DNA of 64,000 nucleotides from Aureimonas sp. Leaf427 (GCF_001425485.1 NZ_LMQW01000051.1:255617-319616), one strand, 5' to 3'; numbered from the stretch's first letter, positions 8,261-18,965 are shown. The notes: generated by a model not told the origin, from the sequence alone. Made by a program: numbers and translations.

Positions 8261-10393
8261 ATGCTGGCCGTCATGAACATCGCTCTTCCCGCCTCCACCG
8301 GCCGGACCTTCACCGGCCACACCGCCTGTCCCCACGACTGCCCTTCGACCTGCGCGCTCGACGTCGAGGTCGCGGACGGACGGATTGGCCGCCTGCGCGG
8401 CGCGCGGGACAACGACTACACGGCCGGCGTCATCTGCGCGAAGGTCGCGCGCTATGCCGAGCGCATCCACCATCCCGCCCGCCTCCTGACGCCCCGCCAG
8501 CGCACGGGCGCCAAGGGATCGGGCTCCTGGCGCGAGATCGGCTGGGACGACGCGCTGGATCTCGTGGCGGAGGCCTTCGTCAAGGCCGAGGCTCGGTACG
8601 GCTCGGAGGCCGTCTGGCCCTACTACTACGCAGGCACGATGGGCCTCGTGCAGCGCGACGGCATCAACCGGCTGCGCCATGCCAAGCGCTATTCCAACCA
8701 GTTCGATTCCATCTGCACCAACATGGCCTGGACCGGCTGGCATGTCGGCGCGGGGCGTCTCTCCGGCGTCGATCCGCGCGAGATGGCGGAGGCCGACTGC
8801 GTCGTCATCTGGGGCACGAACGCCGTGGCGACGCAGGTCAACGTGATGACCCATGCGACGCGCGCCCGAAAGGAGCGGGGCGCGACGATCGTCGTCATCG
8901 ACATCTACGACAATGCCACGATGAAACAGGCCGACACCGCCCTGAAGCTGCGGCCGGGCTCGGATGGGGCGCTGGCCGCTGCGCTGATGCACTGCGCCTT
9001 TCGCGACGGGACGGCCGACCGCGCCTACATGGCCGAGTTCACTGACGATCCGGCCGGGCTCGAAGCCCATCTCGCCACCCGAACGCCGGGCTGGGCCGCC
9101 GGCATCACCGGCCTCTCCGTCGCCGAGATCGAGGCCTTCGCCGCGCTGATCGGCCGGACGCCCCGCACCTTCTTCCGCCTCGGCTACGGCTTCACCCGCC
9201 AGCGCAACGGTGCCGCCTCCATGCACGCGGCGCTCTCCGTCCCCGCCGTCTACGGGCACTGGCGCCACAGAGGCGGGGGCGCGTTCCACACCAATTCCGA
9301 CATTTTCGGCCTCGACAAGCAACTCATCATGGGCACGGCGAGCCGTGATCCCGCCATCCGCCATCTCGACCAGTCGCGCATCGGTCCGGTTCTGACAGGC
9401 GATCCCGCCGCGCTGCAGGGCGGCCCGCCCGTCCTCGCCATGCTGGTGCAGAACACCAACCCCGCCAATGTCGCGCCGGAGCAGCGGCTGGTGCGGGACG
9501 GGCTGGCGCGCGAGGACCTCTTCGTCGCCGTCCACGAGCATTTCATGACGGACACGGCCGAGCTTGCCGATCTCGTCCTGCCCGCGACCATGTTCATGGA
9601 ACATGACGACATCTATCGCGGCGGCGGCCAGAGCCACATCCTGCTCGGGCCGAAGCTGGTGGAGGCGCCCTCGACAGTGCGCTCGAACCACGTCGTCGTC
9701 GAGGAGCTGGCCAAGCGGCTCGGCGTGGCCGACCGTCCGGGCTTCGGCCTGACGGAGCGTGACCTCATCGAGGACCTGCTCGCCCGCTCCGGGCGCGGGA
9801 CGCTGGCCGATCTGGAAGCCGGCCGCTGGCTCGACGTCCAGCCGAGCTTCGAGGACGCCCATTTCCTCAAGGGCTTCGGCTGGAAGGACGGTCGCTACCG
9901 CTTCCGCGCGGACTGGCTGAACCTCTCCGCTCCGAACACGCCCCCGGCCTCGATGGGCGGAACGCAGGGGCCTGCGGCGTCGCTGCCGGTCTTTCCCGAC
10001 CACGCGGCGCTCGACGAGCCGACCAATGCCGAGCACCCGTTCCGCCTCGCGACCTCGCCGGCGCGGCAGTTCCTGAACTCGAGCTTCGCCGAGACCGAAG
10101 GCTCCACCTCGCGCGAGCGGCGGCCGGAGCTGATGATCCATGCCGAGGATGCGGACCGGCTGGGGCTTGCCGACGACGCTCTCGTCGAGATCGGCAACCG
10201 CCGCGGCTCGCTGCGACTGCCCGTCCGGGTGTCCGATACGGTCCGCCCCGGCTTCGTGCTCCACGAAGGCCTCTGGCCGAACTCGGCCTTCGCCGGCGGG
10301 GAGGGGATCAACACGCTGATCGGTGCGGATTCGGTGGCGCCGGCGGGCGGCGTCGCCTTCCACGACGCGACGGTCTGGGTGCGGCCTGTGTGA
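8261..10393 (+). CDS. Molybdopterin-dependent oxidoreductase (formate dehydrogenase-like)
   Basis: A 710-residue member of the Mo/W-bis-MGD oxidoreductase family. The N-terminus holds a 4Fe-4S site, CPHDCPSTC with the fourth Cys in GVICAKV. Then come the molybdopterin domain (WREIGWDDAL, VIWGTNA, RPGSDGALAAALMH) and a C-terminal molydopterin-dinucleotide-binding barrel (RLATSPARQFLNSSF, VEIGNRRGSLRLPV). No selenocysteine codon or signal peptide is visible, so it is probably cytoplasmic. No partner subunit lies beside it, so the electron acceptor and substrate cannot be read. ATG 8261 or 8273 are both possible; neither has a good ribosome site. The product depends on moaD/moaE-type cofactor synthesis. 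Confidence 0.88.
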   Translation: MLAVMNIALPASTGRTFTGHTACPHDCPSTCALDVEVADGRIGRLRGARDNDYTAGVICAKVARYAERIHHPARLLTPRQRTGAKGSGSWREIGWDDALDLVAEAFVKAEARYGSEAVWPYYYAGTMGLVQRDGINRLRHAKRYSNQFDSICTNMAWTGWHVGAGRLSGVDPREMAEADCVVIWGTNAVATQVNVMTHATRARKERGATIVVIDIYDNATMKQADTALKLRPGSDGALAAALMHCAFRDGTADRAYMAEFTDDPAGLEAHLATRTPGWAAGITGLSVAEIEAFAALIGRTPRTFFRLGYGFTRQRNGAASMHAALSVPAVYGHWRHRGGGAFHTNSDIFGLDKQLIMGTASRDPAIRHLDQSRIGPVLTGDPAALQGGPPVLAMLVQNTNPANVAPEQRLVRDGLAREDLFVAVHEHFMTDTAELADLVLPATMFMEHDDIYRGGGQSHILLGPKLVEAPSTVRSNHVVVEELAKRLGVADRPGFGLTERDLIEDLLARSGRGTLADLEAGRWLDVQPSFEDAHFLKGFGWKDGRYRFRADWLNLSAPNTPPASMGGTQGPAASLPVFPDHAALDEPTNAEHPFRLATSPARQFLNSSFAETEGSTSRERRPELMIHAEDADRLGLADDALVEIGNRRGSLRLPVRVSDTVRPGFVLHEGLWPNSAFAGGEGINTLIGADSVAPAGGVAFHDATVWVRPV

Positions 10394-10445
10394 ACCCGAA
10401 GTCGCCCGCCGGAAGGGCCATCGAGCAAGCGCCTTTCAGAAGGCA

Positions 10446-10634
10446 CGTTCTTCGCCCCTGCGGGGAGAAGATGCCGGCAGGCAGATGAGGGGTATGCCGG
10501 CGGTGGCTTGAAGGGCGGTTGCGTCGAACGCGGCAGCTTTCGGTCCCGGTCTCAACGGGACTGTCGGCGGGCCGCCCCTCATCCCCCTGCCGGGACCTTC
10601 TCCCCGGAGGGGAGAAGAAGCTGCCCTCCACCGG
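10446..10634. repeat. Dispersed palindromic repeat, copy C
   Basis: Third copy of the element at 1-133 and 163-313. It lies in the 265-bp gap between two convergent genes. The left arm is CGGGGAGAAG..GCCGGCAGGCAGATGAGGGG and the right arm is CCCCTCATCCCCCTGCCGGGACCTTCTCCCC then GGAGGGGAGAAGAAG, again reverse complements. The location between convergent stops suggests use as a bidirectional 3' structure. Confidence 0.65.
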
Positions 10635-10658
10635 TTGCTGCCGGAAAGCAGCTCGCTT

Positions 10659-11813
10659 TCAGTCCAGCTCCACGATCGCCACGCGCCGGTCGCGGAAGCA
10701 GAGCGCAGCCTTGCCGTCGAGCAGTTCCAGCGCCCGGTTGCCGAAGATTTCGCGCCGCCAGCCGGACAGGGCGGGAATGTCCGCCGAGGCGCCCTTGGCG
10801 GCCAGCTGTTCCAGATCGTCCGTGGAAGCCAGCATCTTGCCGGCGACGCCCTTTTCCTCGACGACGATCTTCAGGAGAACCTTGAGGAACTCGACCGCGG
10901 CGGCGGTGCCTTCGGGCATCTGGGTCTGCTTGGGCAGGGGCGGGAGGTCCGCCTTCGGGATGGCCAGCGCCCGCTCCACCGCGGCCAGGATCTGGATGCC
11001 GATGGCCGAGCGCTCGAAGCCCTTGGGGATCGCGCGCATGCGGCTGAGCGCCTGCTCGTCGCGCGGCGCCTGCTGGGCCAGCTCGTAGATCGCGTCGTCC
11101 TTGAGGATGCGTCCGCGCGGCAGGTCGCGGGCGCGCGCCTCGCGCTCGCGCCAGGCGGCGACCTCCTTCAGGATCGCCAGCTCGATCGGCTTGCGCACCC
11201 GGAGCTTCAGCCGCTTCCAGGCGTCGTCGGGATGAAGGTCGTAGGTCTCGGGATTGGAGAGCACGGCCATTTCCTCGTCCAGCCAGCGCTCGCGGCCCTC
11301 GCGCTCGATCCGCTCGTTCAGAACCTTGTAGACGTCGCAGAGATAGGTGACGTCGGCCAGCGCGTAGACGAGCTGCTGCTCCGAGAGCGGGCGGCGGCGC
11401 CAGTCGGTGAAGCGCGAGGTCTTGTCGATGCGCCCGTCCGTCGTGCGCGACACCAGCTGGTCGTAGGCGATCGATTCGCCGAACCCGCAGACCATGGCGG
11501 CGATCTGCGTATCGTAGAGGGGCGCGGGAATGAGCCCGCCGAGCTTGTAGACGATCTCCAGATCCTGCCGCGCGGCATGGAAGACCTTCAGCACCGCCGG
11601 ATCGCGCATCAGCTCGAAGAACGGAGCGAGATCGATGCCCGGCGCCAGCGGATCGACGAGCACGGCCAAATCGTCCGAGGCCATCTGCACGAGGCAGAGT
11701 TCGGGCCAGAACGTCGTCTCGCGGATGAACTCGGTGTCGACGGTGACGAAGGGCGACTTGGCGAGGATGCGGCAGGCCTCTGCGAGGCCGTCGGTCGTGG
11801 TGATAGGCTCCAT
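10659..11813 (-). CDS. rnd: Ribonuclease D
   Basis: 3'-5' exoribonuclease that trims tRNA and other stable RNA 3' ends. The 384-residue protein has the DEDDy exonuclease residues: VDTEFIRE (D-x-E), FHAARQDLEIV (D) and YALADVTYL (Y...D). An HRDC helical domain follows (EQALSRMRAIPKG region). The frame is open far upstream, but homology and length set the start at the ATG at 11813. It is convergent with the oxidoreductase through repeat copy C and divergent from aspS, the usual alphaproteobacterial neighbour. Confidence 0.93.
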   Translation of the reverse strand: MEPITTTDGLAEACRILAKSPFVTVDTEFIRETTFWPELCLVQMASDDLAVLVDPLAPGIDLAPFFELMRDPAVLKVFHAARQDLEIVYKLGGLIPAPLYDTQIAAMVCGFGESIAYDQLVSRTTDGRIDKTSRFTDWRRRPLSEQQLVYALADVTYLCDVYKVLNERIEREGRERWLDEEMAVLSNPETYDLHPDDAWKRLKLRVRKPIELAILKEVAAWREREARARDLPRGRILKDDAIYELAQQAPRDEQALSRMRAIPKGFERSAIGIQILAAVERALAIPKADLPPLPKQTQMPEGTAAAVEFLKVLLKIVVEEKGVAGKMLASTDDLEQLAAKGASADIPALSGWRREIFGNRALELLDGKAALCFRDRRVAIVELD

Positions 11814-12062
11814 GGCCGTTTCATAGCCGAATTGCGGCAAAAGGCGAACCCTCGCCGCGCGAGAAGCGGCGCATCCCGGCGCGCGGCCTGTGCAGGCCCG
11901 CGCGAACAGCGGAAATCTTGACAGGGGCGGGTTCGCATGCGCTTTTCCCGCGACCTTCGCGGCGCCCCATGTGCCGCGAAGCCGCGCTCCATTGCACGAA
12001 TGCTCCCTTGCAGGACGGCGGCCGGGATCGCGGATCGGACGAACAGCCGGAAAGACCAAGCC

Positions 12063-13853
12063 ATGCATCGCTACCGCAGCCACAATTGTGCGGCCCTGCG
12101 CCGGGAGAATGTCGGGCAGACCGTGCGCCTCTCCGGCTGGGCCCATCGCGTTCGCGACCATGGCGGCCTGCTCTTCATCGATCTGCGCGACCATTACGGC
12201 CTGACGCAGATCGTCGTCGATCCCGATTCGCCCGCCTTCAAGACCGCCGAGACGATCCGCGCGGAATGGGTGGTGACGGTGACGGGCACGGTCAAGGCGC
12301 GCAGCCCGGAGACGACCAACGCCAAGCTGCCGACGGGCGAGGTCGAGCTTTTCGCCGAAGAGATCGAGGTTCTCTCGGCGTCGCGCGAGCTGCCGCTGCC
12401 GGTCTTCGGCGAGCCGGACTATCCGGAGGACGTGCGCCTCAAGTACCGCTTCATCGATCTGCGCCGCGAGACGCTGCACAAGAACATCGTGCGCCGCACG
12501 CAGATCATCGCGGCCATGCGCCGGCGCATGGGCGAGGCGGCCTTCACCGAGTTCTCGACGCCGATCCTGACCGCCTCCTCGCCGGAGGGCGCGCGCGACT
12601 TCCTCGTGCCGTCCCGCATCCATCAGGGCACCTTCTACGCGCTGCCGCAGGCCCCGCAGCAGTACAAGCAGCTGATCATGATGTCGGGCTTCGACCGCTA
12701 CTTCCAGATCGCGCCCTGCTTCCGCGACGAGGACCCGCGCGCCGACCGCCTGCCCGGCGAGTTCTACCAGCTCGACGTCGAGATGAGCTTCGTCGAGCAG
12801 GAGGACATCTTCCAGACGATGGAGCCGGTGATCCGGGGCATCTTCGAGGATTTCGCGGACGGCAAGCCCGTCACGCAGACCTTCGCGCGCATCCCCTATG
12901 CCGAGTCGATCCGCAAATACGGCTCGGACAAGCCGGACCTGCGCAACCCGATCGAAATGTCGGCCGTCACCGAGAGCTTCGCCGGCTCCGGCTTCAAGGT
13001 CTTCGCGAACATGATCGCGGGCGACCCCGAGGTCGAGGTCTGGGCGATCCCGGCCAAGACCGGCGGAAGCCGCGCCTTCTGCGACCGCATGAACTCGTGG
13101 GCGCAGGGGCAGGGCCAGCCCGGCCTCGGCTACATCTTCTGGCGCGAGGAAGCCGGTGCGATCGAGGGCGCCGGCCCGCTTGCCAAGAACATCGGCCCCG
13201 AGCGCACCGAGGCTCTGCGCCAGCAGCTCGGCCTCGGCGCGGGCGACGCCTGCTTCTTCGTCGCGGGCAAGCCGAAGACCTTCGCGGCCTTCGCGGGTCT
13301 CGCGCGCACGCAGGTCGGCGAGGAACTGAATCTGGTCGATCGCGACCAGTTCAAGCTCGCCTGGATCATCGACTTCCCCTTCTACGAATGGGACGAGGAC
13401 AACAAGAAGGTCGATTTCGCCCACAACCCCTTCTCCATGCCGCAGGGCGGGATGGAGGCGCTGGAGGGCCAGGACCCGCTGACGATCAAGGCGTTCCAGT
13501 ACGACATCGTCTGCAACGGCTTCGAGATCGCGTCCGGCGGCATCCGCAACCAGCTGCCCGAGACGATGGTGAAGGCCTTCGAGATCGCCGGCCACAGCCG
13601 CGCCGATGTCGAGGAGCGCTTCGGCGGCCTCTACCGCGCTTTCCAGTACGGGGCCCCGCCGCATGGCGGCATGGCGGCCGGCGTCGACCGCATCGTGATG
13701 CTGCTCTGCGGCGTCAAGAACCTGCGCGAGATCACCATGTTCCCGATGAACCAGCAGGCCTACGACCTCCTGATGAGCGCCCCCGCCGCGGCGACGCCGA
13801 CCCAGCTCCGCGAACTCGGCCTGCGCGTCGCGCCGCAGCCCGCGAAGGCCTGA
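12063..13853 (+). CDS. aspS: Aspartyl-tRNA synthetase
   Basis: Class II synthetase of 596 residues, bacterial type with the GAD insertion. The N-terminal OB fold binds the anticodon ([19 protein letters not shown]). Motif 1 lies around the [13 protein letters not shown] helix, motif 2 is [19 protein letters not shown] and motif 3 is [12 protein letters not shown]. Many alphaproteobacteria lacking AsnRS use a non-discriminating enzyme that charges both tRNA-Asp and tRNA-Asn; which applies here cannot be decided from this window. The start at 12063 matches the family N-terminus MHRYRSH. Confidence 0.95.
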   Translation: MHRYRSHNCAALRRENVGQTVRLSGWAHRVRDHGGLLFIDLRDHYGLTQIVVDPDSPAFKTAETIRAEWVVTVTGTVKARSPETTNAKLPTGEVELFAEEIEVLSASRELPLPVFGEPDYPEDVRLKYRFIDLRRETLHKNIVRRTQIIAAMRRRMGEAAFTEFSTPILTASSPEGARDFLVPSRIHQGTFYALPQAPQQYKQLIMMSGFDRYFQIAPCFRDEDPRADRLPGEFYQLDVEMSFVEQEDIFQTMEPVIRGIFEDFADGKPVTQTFARIPYAESIRKYGSDKPDLRNPIEMSAVTESFAGSGFKVFANMIAGDPEVEVWAIPAKTGGSRAFCDRMNSWAQGQGQPGLGYIFWREEAGAIEGAGPLAKNIGPERTEALRQQLGLGAGDACFFVAGKPKTFAAFAGLARTQVGEELNLVDRDQFKLAWIIDFPFYEWDEDNKKVDFAHNPFSMPQGGMEALEGQDPLTIKAFQYDIVCNGFEIASGGIRNQLPETMVKAFEIAGHSRADVEERFGGLYRAFQYGAPPHGGMAAGVDRIVMLLCGVKNLREITMFPMNQQAYDLLMSAPAAATPTQLRELGLRVAPQPAKA

Positions 13854-13863
13854 ATCTACTGAG

Positions 13864-13895
13864 GGCGGGGCGGCTTCCTCGGAGGCCGTCCCGCC
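13864..13895 (+). terminator. Possible terminator hairpin after aspS
   Basis: An 11-bp GC-rich stem (GGCGGGGCGGC / GCCGTCCCGCC, one wobble pair) starts 10 bases after the aspS stop. There is no T-run, so activity is uncertain. It lies between convergent genes. Confidence 0.4.
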
Positions 13896-13903
13896 TGCAT
13901 CCA

Positions 13904-14545
13904 TCAGCCGCGCGGCAGGTAGGCCGCGTCGAAGAAGGCGAGTTCCAACGCCACGGCGCGACGGAAGAAGTCCCGCGCGATTTCCGCCTCCGCCGGCCCG
14001 ACGCGGTCGAGTTCGGCGCGCAGGAACGCCACGAGTTCGCGAAACTCGGCATTGTCGTGGAGCGTGACCCACTCGGCATGGACGAAGCTTTCCGGCAGGG
14101 GGCGCGGCGCGCGCGAGGCCCAGTCGAGATAGCTCCATTCCGCGACGCCGAGCACGGCCAGCGCCGCCGCATAGGACCGCGTCGCCGCCGCTTCGCGCAT
14201 CAGCGCCTTGAAGCCGGCGGTCGGCGCGCTGTCCGGCGTCTCCCGCTGTTCGGCTTCGCCCACCCCGAGCGCCTCGAATGCGCGCAGGAAATAGGTGTTC
14301 TCCTCGCCGCAGACCACGCCGACGAAGCGGCCGAGATGGAGACGCGCGGCGAAATCGTCGGACGTGGCGATGGCCGCGCCCAGGAGCGCGAGAAAGCTGT
14401 CGAGAAAGCGATAGTCCTGGATCAGGTAGGTCGCCATCACGCTGTTCGAGATGCTGCCGTCGTAGATTTCCCGCACGAAGCGGTGCTCGACGGTCCGCGA
14501 CCACGCTTCCTGGTTGTCCGCTTGCAGCGACGCGCTGAACGACAT
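13904..14545 (-). CDS. TenA/THI-4 family protein
   Basis: All-helical TenA-fold protein of 213 residues. Family members hydrolyse aminopyrimidine thiamin breakdown products. Visible are W..TV.HRFVREI..G near the N-terminus, YLIQDYRFLDSF around residue 42, VVCGEENTYF, and the helix LAVLGVAEWSYLDWA. At the position where classical thiaminase II has the nucleophilic Cys (usually in a PC-x-W segment) this protein has no Cys, so it looks more like the TenA_E subclass; that is inference. GAAGGAG lies 6 bases before the chosen ATG. No thiamin genes or TPP riboswitch are adjacent. Confidence 0.85.
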   Translation of the reverse strand: MSFSASLQADNQEAWSRTVEHRFVREIYDGSISNSVMATYLIQDYRFLDSFLALLGAAIATSDDFAARLHLGRFVGVVCGEENTYFLRAFEALGVGEAEQRETPDSAPTAGFKALMREAAATRSYAAALAVLGVAEWSYLDWASRAPRPLPESFVHAEWVTLHDNAEFRELVAFLRAELDRVGPAEAEIARDFFRRAVALELAFFDAAYLPRG

Positions 14546-14637
14546 TTCCGGCTCCTTCACATCCAGGCTGAACCCCTCGCGGCCGCTATCCGTAGCCGGC
14601 GATGGTTCGGTGCCTCTACCGTGCGGAGGCGGCTCGA

Positions 14638-15156
14638 TCAATCGCCGTCGGCAAAGGCGAACTCTCCCGCCGCATCCCAGGGACCGCCGCGATAGCGCCA
14701 GAGGAGCAGGCCCGTCGCCGTCGCCTCGAAGGGCCGGAACGCCGTGTCGAGCTCGGCGAAGAGCGCCTTGGCCGTCGGTGCCGGCGCCTTGTTCTGGATG
14801 GTGATGTGCGGCCGGAACGCCTGAGCGTCCTGCGGGGTCAGTCGGTCGCGCCAGGATGCGGCGAGATCGGCGCGAAGGCCGGAGAGTTCGGCGCTCTCGA
14901 CGACATAGGCGGACCCGTAGCCGAGGAAGCGCAGGCCCGTGATGGCGAGCGGCAGGCGCGGGGTGGCCACCGCCACCTCCTTCAGACGGGCCGCGATCTC
15001 GGGTTCCGCTTCGCCGGGCAGATGGTGGAAAAGCGTCAGATGCGCCGGGATGTGATTGCGCGCCTTGGGGAAATGACGTCGGCGCAGACCGTCGAAGAGG
15101 GCGAAGCTTTCGGCGTCGAAGCGAAGGGTTAGAATGAGGGGTGCAAGCTCGGTCAT
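14638..15156 (-). CDS. 2'-5' RNA ligase family (2H phosphoesterase) protein
   Basis: A 172-residue 2H-superfamily protein with the paired H-x-T motifs HLTLF and HITIQ about 85 residues apart, which form the active site of 2'-5' RNA ligase, ThpR and cyclic phosphodiesterases. The start at 15156 is the first Met with a plausible hydrophobic beta strand (APLILTLRFD); the frame is open further upstream without homology. It lies 92 bases upstream of the tenA-like gene on the same strand. The substrate is unknown, probably a 2',3'-cyclic phosphate or RNA end. Confidence 0.8.
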   Translation of the reverse strand: MTELAPLILTLRFDAESFALFDGLRRRHFPKARNHIPAHLTLFHHLPGEAEPEIAARLKEVAVATPRLPLAITGLRFLGYGSAYVVESAELSGLRADLAASWRDRLTPQDAQAFRPHITIQNKAPAPTAKALFAELDTAFRPFEATATGLLLWRYRGGPWDAAGEFAFADGD

Positions 15157-15226
15157 GCCCCTCAAACGCGAACGCCGCCGCAAGGTCCCCTGCGGCGGCG
15201 TTTCGTCTCGGCAGCGGCCGGCGGTC

Positions 15227-16429
15227 TTACTGGGCGGTTTCGCCCTCGTCGCCGTCTTCCACGTCGTTCGCGGTGACGGAGAGATGGAGCACGCTCGGCA
15301 AGGTCTGCGGCGCGCCCATGGCCGCGCCCATGATCTGCGTCGCGGGGATCGGAGCATCCGGCTCGATCGCCACCGTCAGCGACTGCGGGTCCTTGAGGAA
15401 GGTCTCGACGGCGGTCGAAACCTCCGTCTGGAACTCCGGGTTCTGAAGGGATGCGAGCATGCCGCCGACCTGACCGACGATGCCGGCGATCAGCGCCTCA
15501 CGCGTCGTTCCAGCCTGCTTGGCCTGATAGTCCAGCATCTTGTTGGCGAAGGAATCGTCGCTGTAGCTGACCACGGTCGAGGCGAGGCTGAGCTGCGACA
15601 GGAGACCGAACACGGCCATGCCGCCATTGCCGTCGGGATTGGCCGCCATCTGCTTCTGCACCTCGCGCATGGAGGCGATGAAGGCGGGCGTGTAGCCGTT
15701 CACCTGATAGGAGACGTCGAGAGCGCCGACATTCTCGAAGGAGATGTTGAGGGGATCGAGGGACAGCTCGCCGCTCGTCGGGTTCCAGGCCGCCGAGACG
15801 GACCCGGTGCCGCTGAGCTGAGGATAGCCGAAATCGACGATCGCCTTGGTCGTCTCGTTCTGCTCGCCCTTGGTGAAGTCCGCCTTGATCGAGCCGACTT
15901 CCGCCTCGGTCGTCAGACCACCGCCATCGGCCGCCGTGTTGACGAGGGAGGCGTCGGCGATCTCGACCATCTTGGCGCCGCCTTCCTCGACCGTCACGCC
16001 GGCGAGCTTGGCGCTGTCGAAGTAGAAGTCGGACTGGCCGGGCAGGGTGGAGGCGCCCGCCGTGCCCGCGACCTTGAAGCCCGTGACCTCGGCGCCGCTC
16101 ACCGTCACGGTCTTGGCGCCGTCCTTCTTGACGATGTCGGCGACGGGAATGCGCGCGACCGTCCAGCCTTCGGCGTCCGATCCGGTGACGCCCTCGAAGG
16201 TTACGTCGGTCGGCGCGGAGGCGTTCGCGCCCTCGCCGATCGTCACGCCCTTCAGGACGACGTTGTCGCCGCTCTCCTCGGCGCCGGCAAAGCTCATCGG
16301 CAGCCCCTGCGCGGTCGAAAGCACCTTCAGCCGGTTAGCGAAGGCCTGCGCGTCGGCAGCCAGCGCGGAGGTCGAGCCGAGCATCAGAAGGGCGAGTCCG
16401 GCGAGAATGCGCTTGGACGGAACGGTCAT
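15227..16429 (-). CDS. Secreted hypothetical protein, 400 aa
   Basis: The N-terminus KRILAGLALLMLGSTSALAAD is a clear signal peptide, so the protein is periplasmic or outer-membrane associated. The mature chain is rich in Gly, Ala, Val and Thr with repeated beta-strand patterns (VVLKGVTIGEG, KTVTVSGAEVTGF, LAGVTVEEGGAK) and then helical C-terminal segments. I cannot assign a confirmed family; the layout of short strand pairs resembles AsmA-like or DUF945-like repeat proteins, but this is only an impression. Start 16429 is chosen for the signal peptide. It is divergent from parC. Confidence 0.75.
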   Translation of the reverse strand: MTVPSKRILAGLALLMLGSTSALAADAQAFANRLKVLSTAQGLPMSFAGAEESGDNVVLKGVTIGEGANASAPTDVTFEGVTGSDAEGWTVARIPVADIVKKDGAKTVTVSGAEVTGFKVAGTAGASTLPGQSDFYFDSAKLAGVTVEEGGAKMVEIADASLVNTAADGGGLTTEAEVGSIKADFTKGEQNETTKAIVDFGYPQLSGTGSVSAAWNPTSGELSLDPLNISFENVGALDVSYQVNGYTPAFIASMREVQKQMAANPDGNGGMAVFGLLSQLSLASTVVSYSDDSFANKMLDYQAKQAGTTREALIAGIVGQVGGMLASLQNPEFQTEVSTAVETFLKDPQSLTVAIEPDAPIPATQIMGAAMGAPQTLPSVLHLSVTANDVEDGDEGETAQ

Positions 16430-16718
16430 GGAAATTCCTCTCGTGAAATCGTTGCGGATGGTCTGATGGGCGAACTGAGGCAAGAGGAAGGCGTCCGCCT
16501 GCGGCGAGGGGGCCGCAAACGACGCCTTCCCCGGGCATTCCCACCGGCCCCGCCGGTTGGCTCGCCCAGATGATAGGGCCCCCTGATCGATCGTCCCGTC
16601 CGCGTCAAGCTTTGCCGAGCCGTGGGCTTAACGAAGCCTTCGCATCCGCGTGAAATTCATCTTTGGATAAGGATGTTCCGGTCTTGTTCACCGTGAAGGC
16701 ATCGAATAAGAGACCGAC

Positions 16719-18965
16719 ATGGGCAAGCCAAGCGACCCGCCGGCCGATGGCGGGGATATCGAACCGGTCGATCTGAGGGCCGCGCTCGAAGAGCGCTACC
16801 TCGCCTATGCGCTATCGACGATCATGGGCCGCGCCCTGCCGGATGTGCGCGACGGGCTGAAGCCGGTGCACCGGCGGATCGTCCACGCCATGCGCGTGCT
16901 GAAGCTCGATCCCGGGCAGGGCTACAAGAAATCCGCCCGCATCGTCGGCGACGTGATGGGCAAGTTCCATCCGCACGGCGACGCCTCGATCTACGACGCG
17001 CTCGTGCGTCTCAGCCAGGACTTCGCGATCCGCTATCCGCTGATCGACGGCCAGGGCAATTTCGGCAATGTGGACGGCGATAGCGCGGCCGCCATGCGCT
17101 ACACCGAAGCGCGGATGACCGACGTCGCGACGCTGCTCCTGCGCGGCATCGACGAGGATGCGGTCGATTTCCGCCCGACCTACAACGAGGAGGACCAGGA
17201 ACCGGTCGTCCTGCCCGGCGCCTTTCCCAATCTCCTCGCCAACGGCTCGTCCGGCATCGCCGTCGGCATGGCGACCTCCATTCCGCCGCACAATGCGGCC
17301 GAGCTTTGCGACGCCGCGCTGAAGCTGATCGAGGCGCCGGAGACGGAGGTGGACGGGCTCCTGCGCTTCGTGCAGGGGCCGGACTTCCCGACCGGCGGCA
17401 TCGTGATCGACAGCCAGGCCGCCATCCGCGAATCCTACGCGACCGGCCGCGGCTCGTTCCGCGTCCGGGCCCGCTGGGCGAAAGAGGATCTGGGGCGCGG
17501 CGGCTGGGTCGTCGTCGTGACGGAGATCCCTTACCTCGTCCAGAAATCACGCCTGATCGAGAAGATCGCCGATCTCCTGACGGCCAAGAAGCTGCCGCTT
17601 CTGGCCGACGTCCGCGACGAATCGGCGGAGGACGTGCGCGTCGTCTTCGAGCCCAAGAGCCGGACGATCGACCCCGAGATCCTGATGGAATCGCTCTTCC
17701 GGCTGACCGAGCTGGAAAGCCGCATTCCGCTGAACATGAACGTCCTCTCCGGCGGTCGCGTGCCGAAGGTGATGAACCTCAAGGAGGTGCTCGCCGAATG
17801 GCTGGAGCACCAGCGCGACGTGCTCCTGCGCCGTGCGCGCTTCCGGCTGGCGGCGATCGAGCGGCGGCTGGAGATCCTGGCCGGCTACCTCGTCGCCTTC
17901 CTGAACCTCGACGAGGTCATTCGGATCATCCGCTACGAGGACGAGCCGAAGGCCGAGCTGATCCGGACCTTCGAGCTCACCGACGTCCAGGCCGAAGCCA
18001 TTCTCAACATGCGTCTGCGCTCGCTGCGCAAGCTCGAAGAGTTCGAGCTGAAGCGCGAGTTCGACCAGCTGAGCGAGGAGAAGGCCGAGAAGGAAGCGCT
18101 GCTCGCTTCCGAGCCTCTGCAATGGAAGGCGATCGACGCCGAGGTTCGCGCGGTTCGCGAGGCCTTCTCCAAGAAGACCAAGCTCGGCAAGCGCCGCACG
18201 ACCTTCGCCGATGCGCCTCAGCGCCAGTCCGTCGATATCGACGCGCTTCTGATCGAGCGCGAGCCGGTGACGGTGGTCCTGTCGAAGAAGGGCTTCCTGC
18301 GCGGCATGCGCGGCCATCTCACCGATCTCTCCGCGCTGACCTTCAAGGAAGGCGACCAGCTCAAATTCGCCTTCACGGCGATGACGACGGACAAGATCAT
18401 CTTCCTCTCGACCGATGGGCGCGCCTTCACCATGGGGGCGGACAAGCTGGCGGGCGGGCGCGGGCAGGGGGAGCCGATCCGCCTCGCCTTCGAGCTGGAG
18501 GACGCCGCGGACATCGCGCTCGGCTTCGTCGCGGTTCCCAAGCAGCGCCGCCTCCTGATCTCCTCGGACGGCTACGGCTTCCTGGTCGACGAGAGCGAGA
18601 TGATCTCGGGCACGCGGCGCGGCAAGCAGCTGATGAACGTCGCCGACGGGGTTCATCTGGCGGCGGCTGTCCTCGCCACGGGCGACAATGTCGCCATCGT
18701 CGGCGAGAACCGGAAGATGCTGATCTTCCCGCTGATCCAGGTGCCCGACATGGCGCGCGGCAAGGGCGTTCGCCTCCAGCGCTACAAGGATGGCGGCTTC
18801 TCCGACGCGAAGGTCTTCACGCTGGCCGAAGGTCTGGGCTGGCAGGGCGCAGGCGGGCGCAGCTTCCAGCGCACGGCGGACGAGCTCTTCGAATGGCGCG
18901 GCGACCGAAGCCAGTCCGGCCGGATCGTGCCGAACGGTTTTCCGAAGTCCAACCGCTTCGGGTAG
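16719..18965 (+). CDS. parC: DNA topoisomerase IV subunit A
   Basis: The breakage-reunion subunit of topoisomerase IV, which decatenates daughter chromosomes. In 748 residues it shows the [35 protein letters not shown] entry, the quinolone-resistance region ([21 protein letters not shown]) and the catalytic Tyr in RYTEARM. C-terminal beta-pinwheel blades follow ([30 protein letters not shown]). The chain is shorter and blade motifs are weaker than in GyrA, supporting ParC. The partner ParE is not in the window. Confidence 0.94.
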   Translation: MGKPSDPPADGGDIEPVDLRAALEERYLAYALSTIMGRALPDVRDGLKPVHRRIVHAMRVLKLDPGQGYKKSARIVGDVMGKFHPHGDASIYDALVRLSQDFAIRYPLIDGQGNFGNVDGDSAAAMRYTEARMTDVATLLLRGIDEDAVDFRPTYNEEDQEPVVLPGAFPNLLANGSSGIAVGMATSIPPHNAAELCDAALKLIEAPETEVDGLLRFVQGPDFPTGGIVIDSQAAIRESYATGRGSFRVRARWAKEDLGRGGWVVVVTEIPYLVQKSRLIEKIADLLTAKKLPLLADVRDESAEDVRVVFEPKSRTIDPEILMESLFRLTELESRIPLNMNVLSGGRVPKVMNLKEVLAEWLEHQRDVLLRRARFRLAAIERRLEILAGYLVAFLNLDEVIRIIRYEDEPKAELIRTFELTDVQAEAILNMRLRSLRKLEEFELKREFDQLSEEKAEKEALLASEPLQWKAIDAEVRAVREAFSKKTKLGKRRTTFADAPQRQSVDIDALLIEREPVTVVLSKKGFLRGMRGHLTDLSALTFKEGDQLKFAFTAMTTDKIIFLSTDGRAFTMGADKLAGGRGQGEPIRLAFELEDAADIALGFVAVPKQRRLLISSDGYGFLVDESEMISGTRRGKQLMNVADGVHLAAAVLATGDNVAIVGENRKMLIFPLIQVPDMARGKGVRLQRYKDGGFSDAKVFTLAEGLGWQGAGGRSFQRTADELFEWRGDRSQSGRIVPNGFPKSNRFG

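Noticed and set aside
10659-14504. A 1281-codon open frame on the minus strand
   Set aside because: Only its C-terminal 384 residues (RNase D) are real; the rest is the antisense of aspS and the TenA-like gene, a common effect of high GC.
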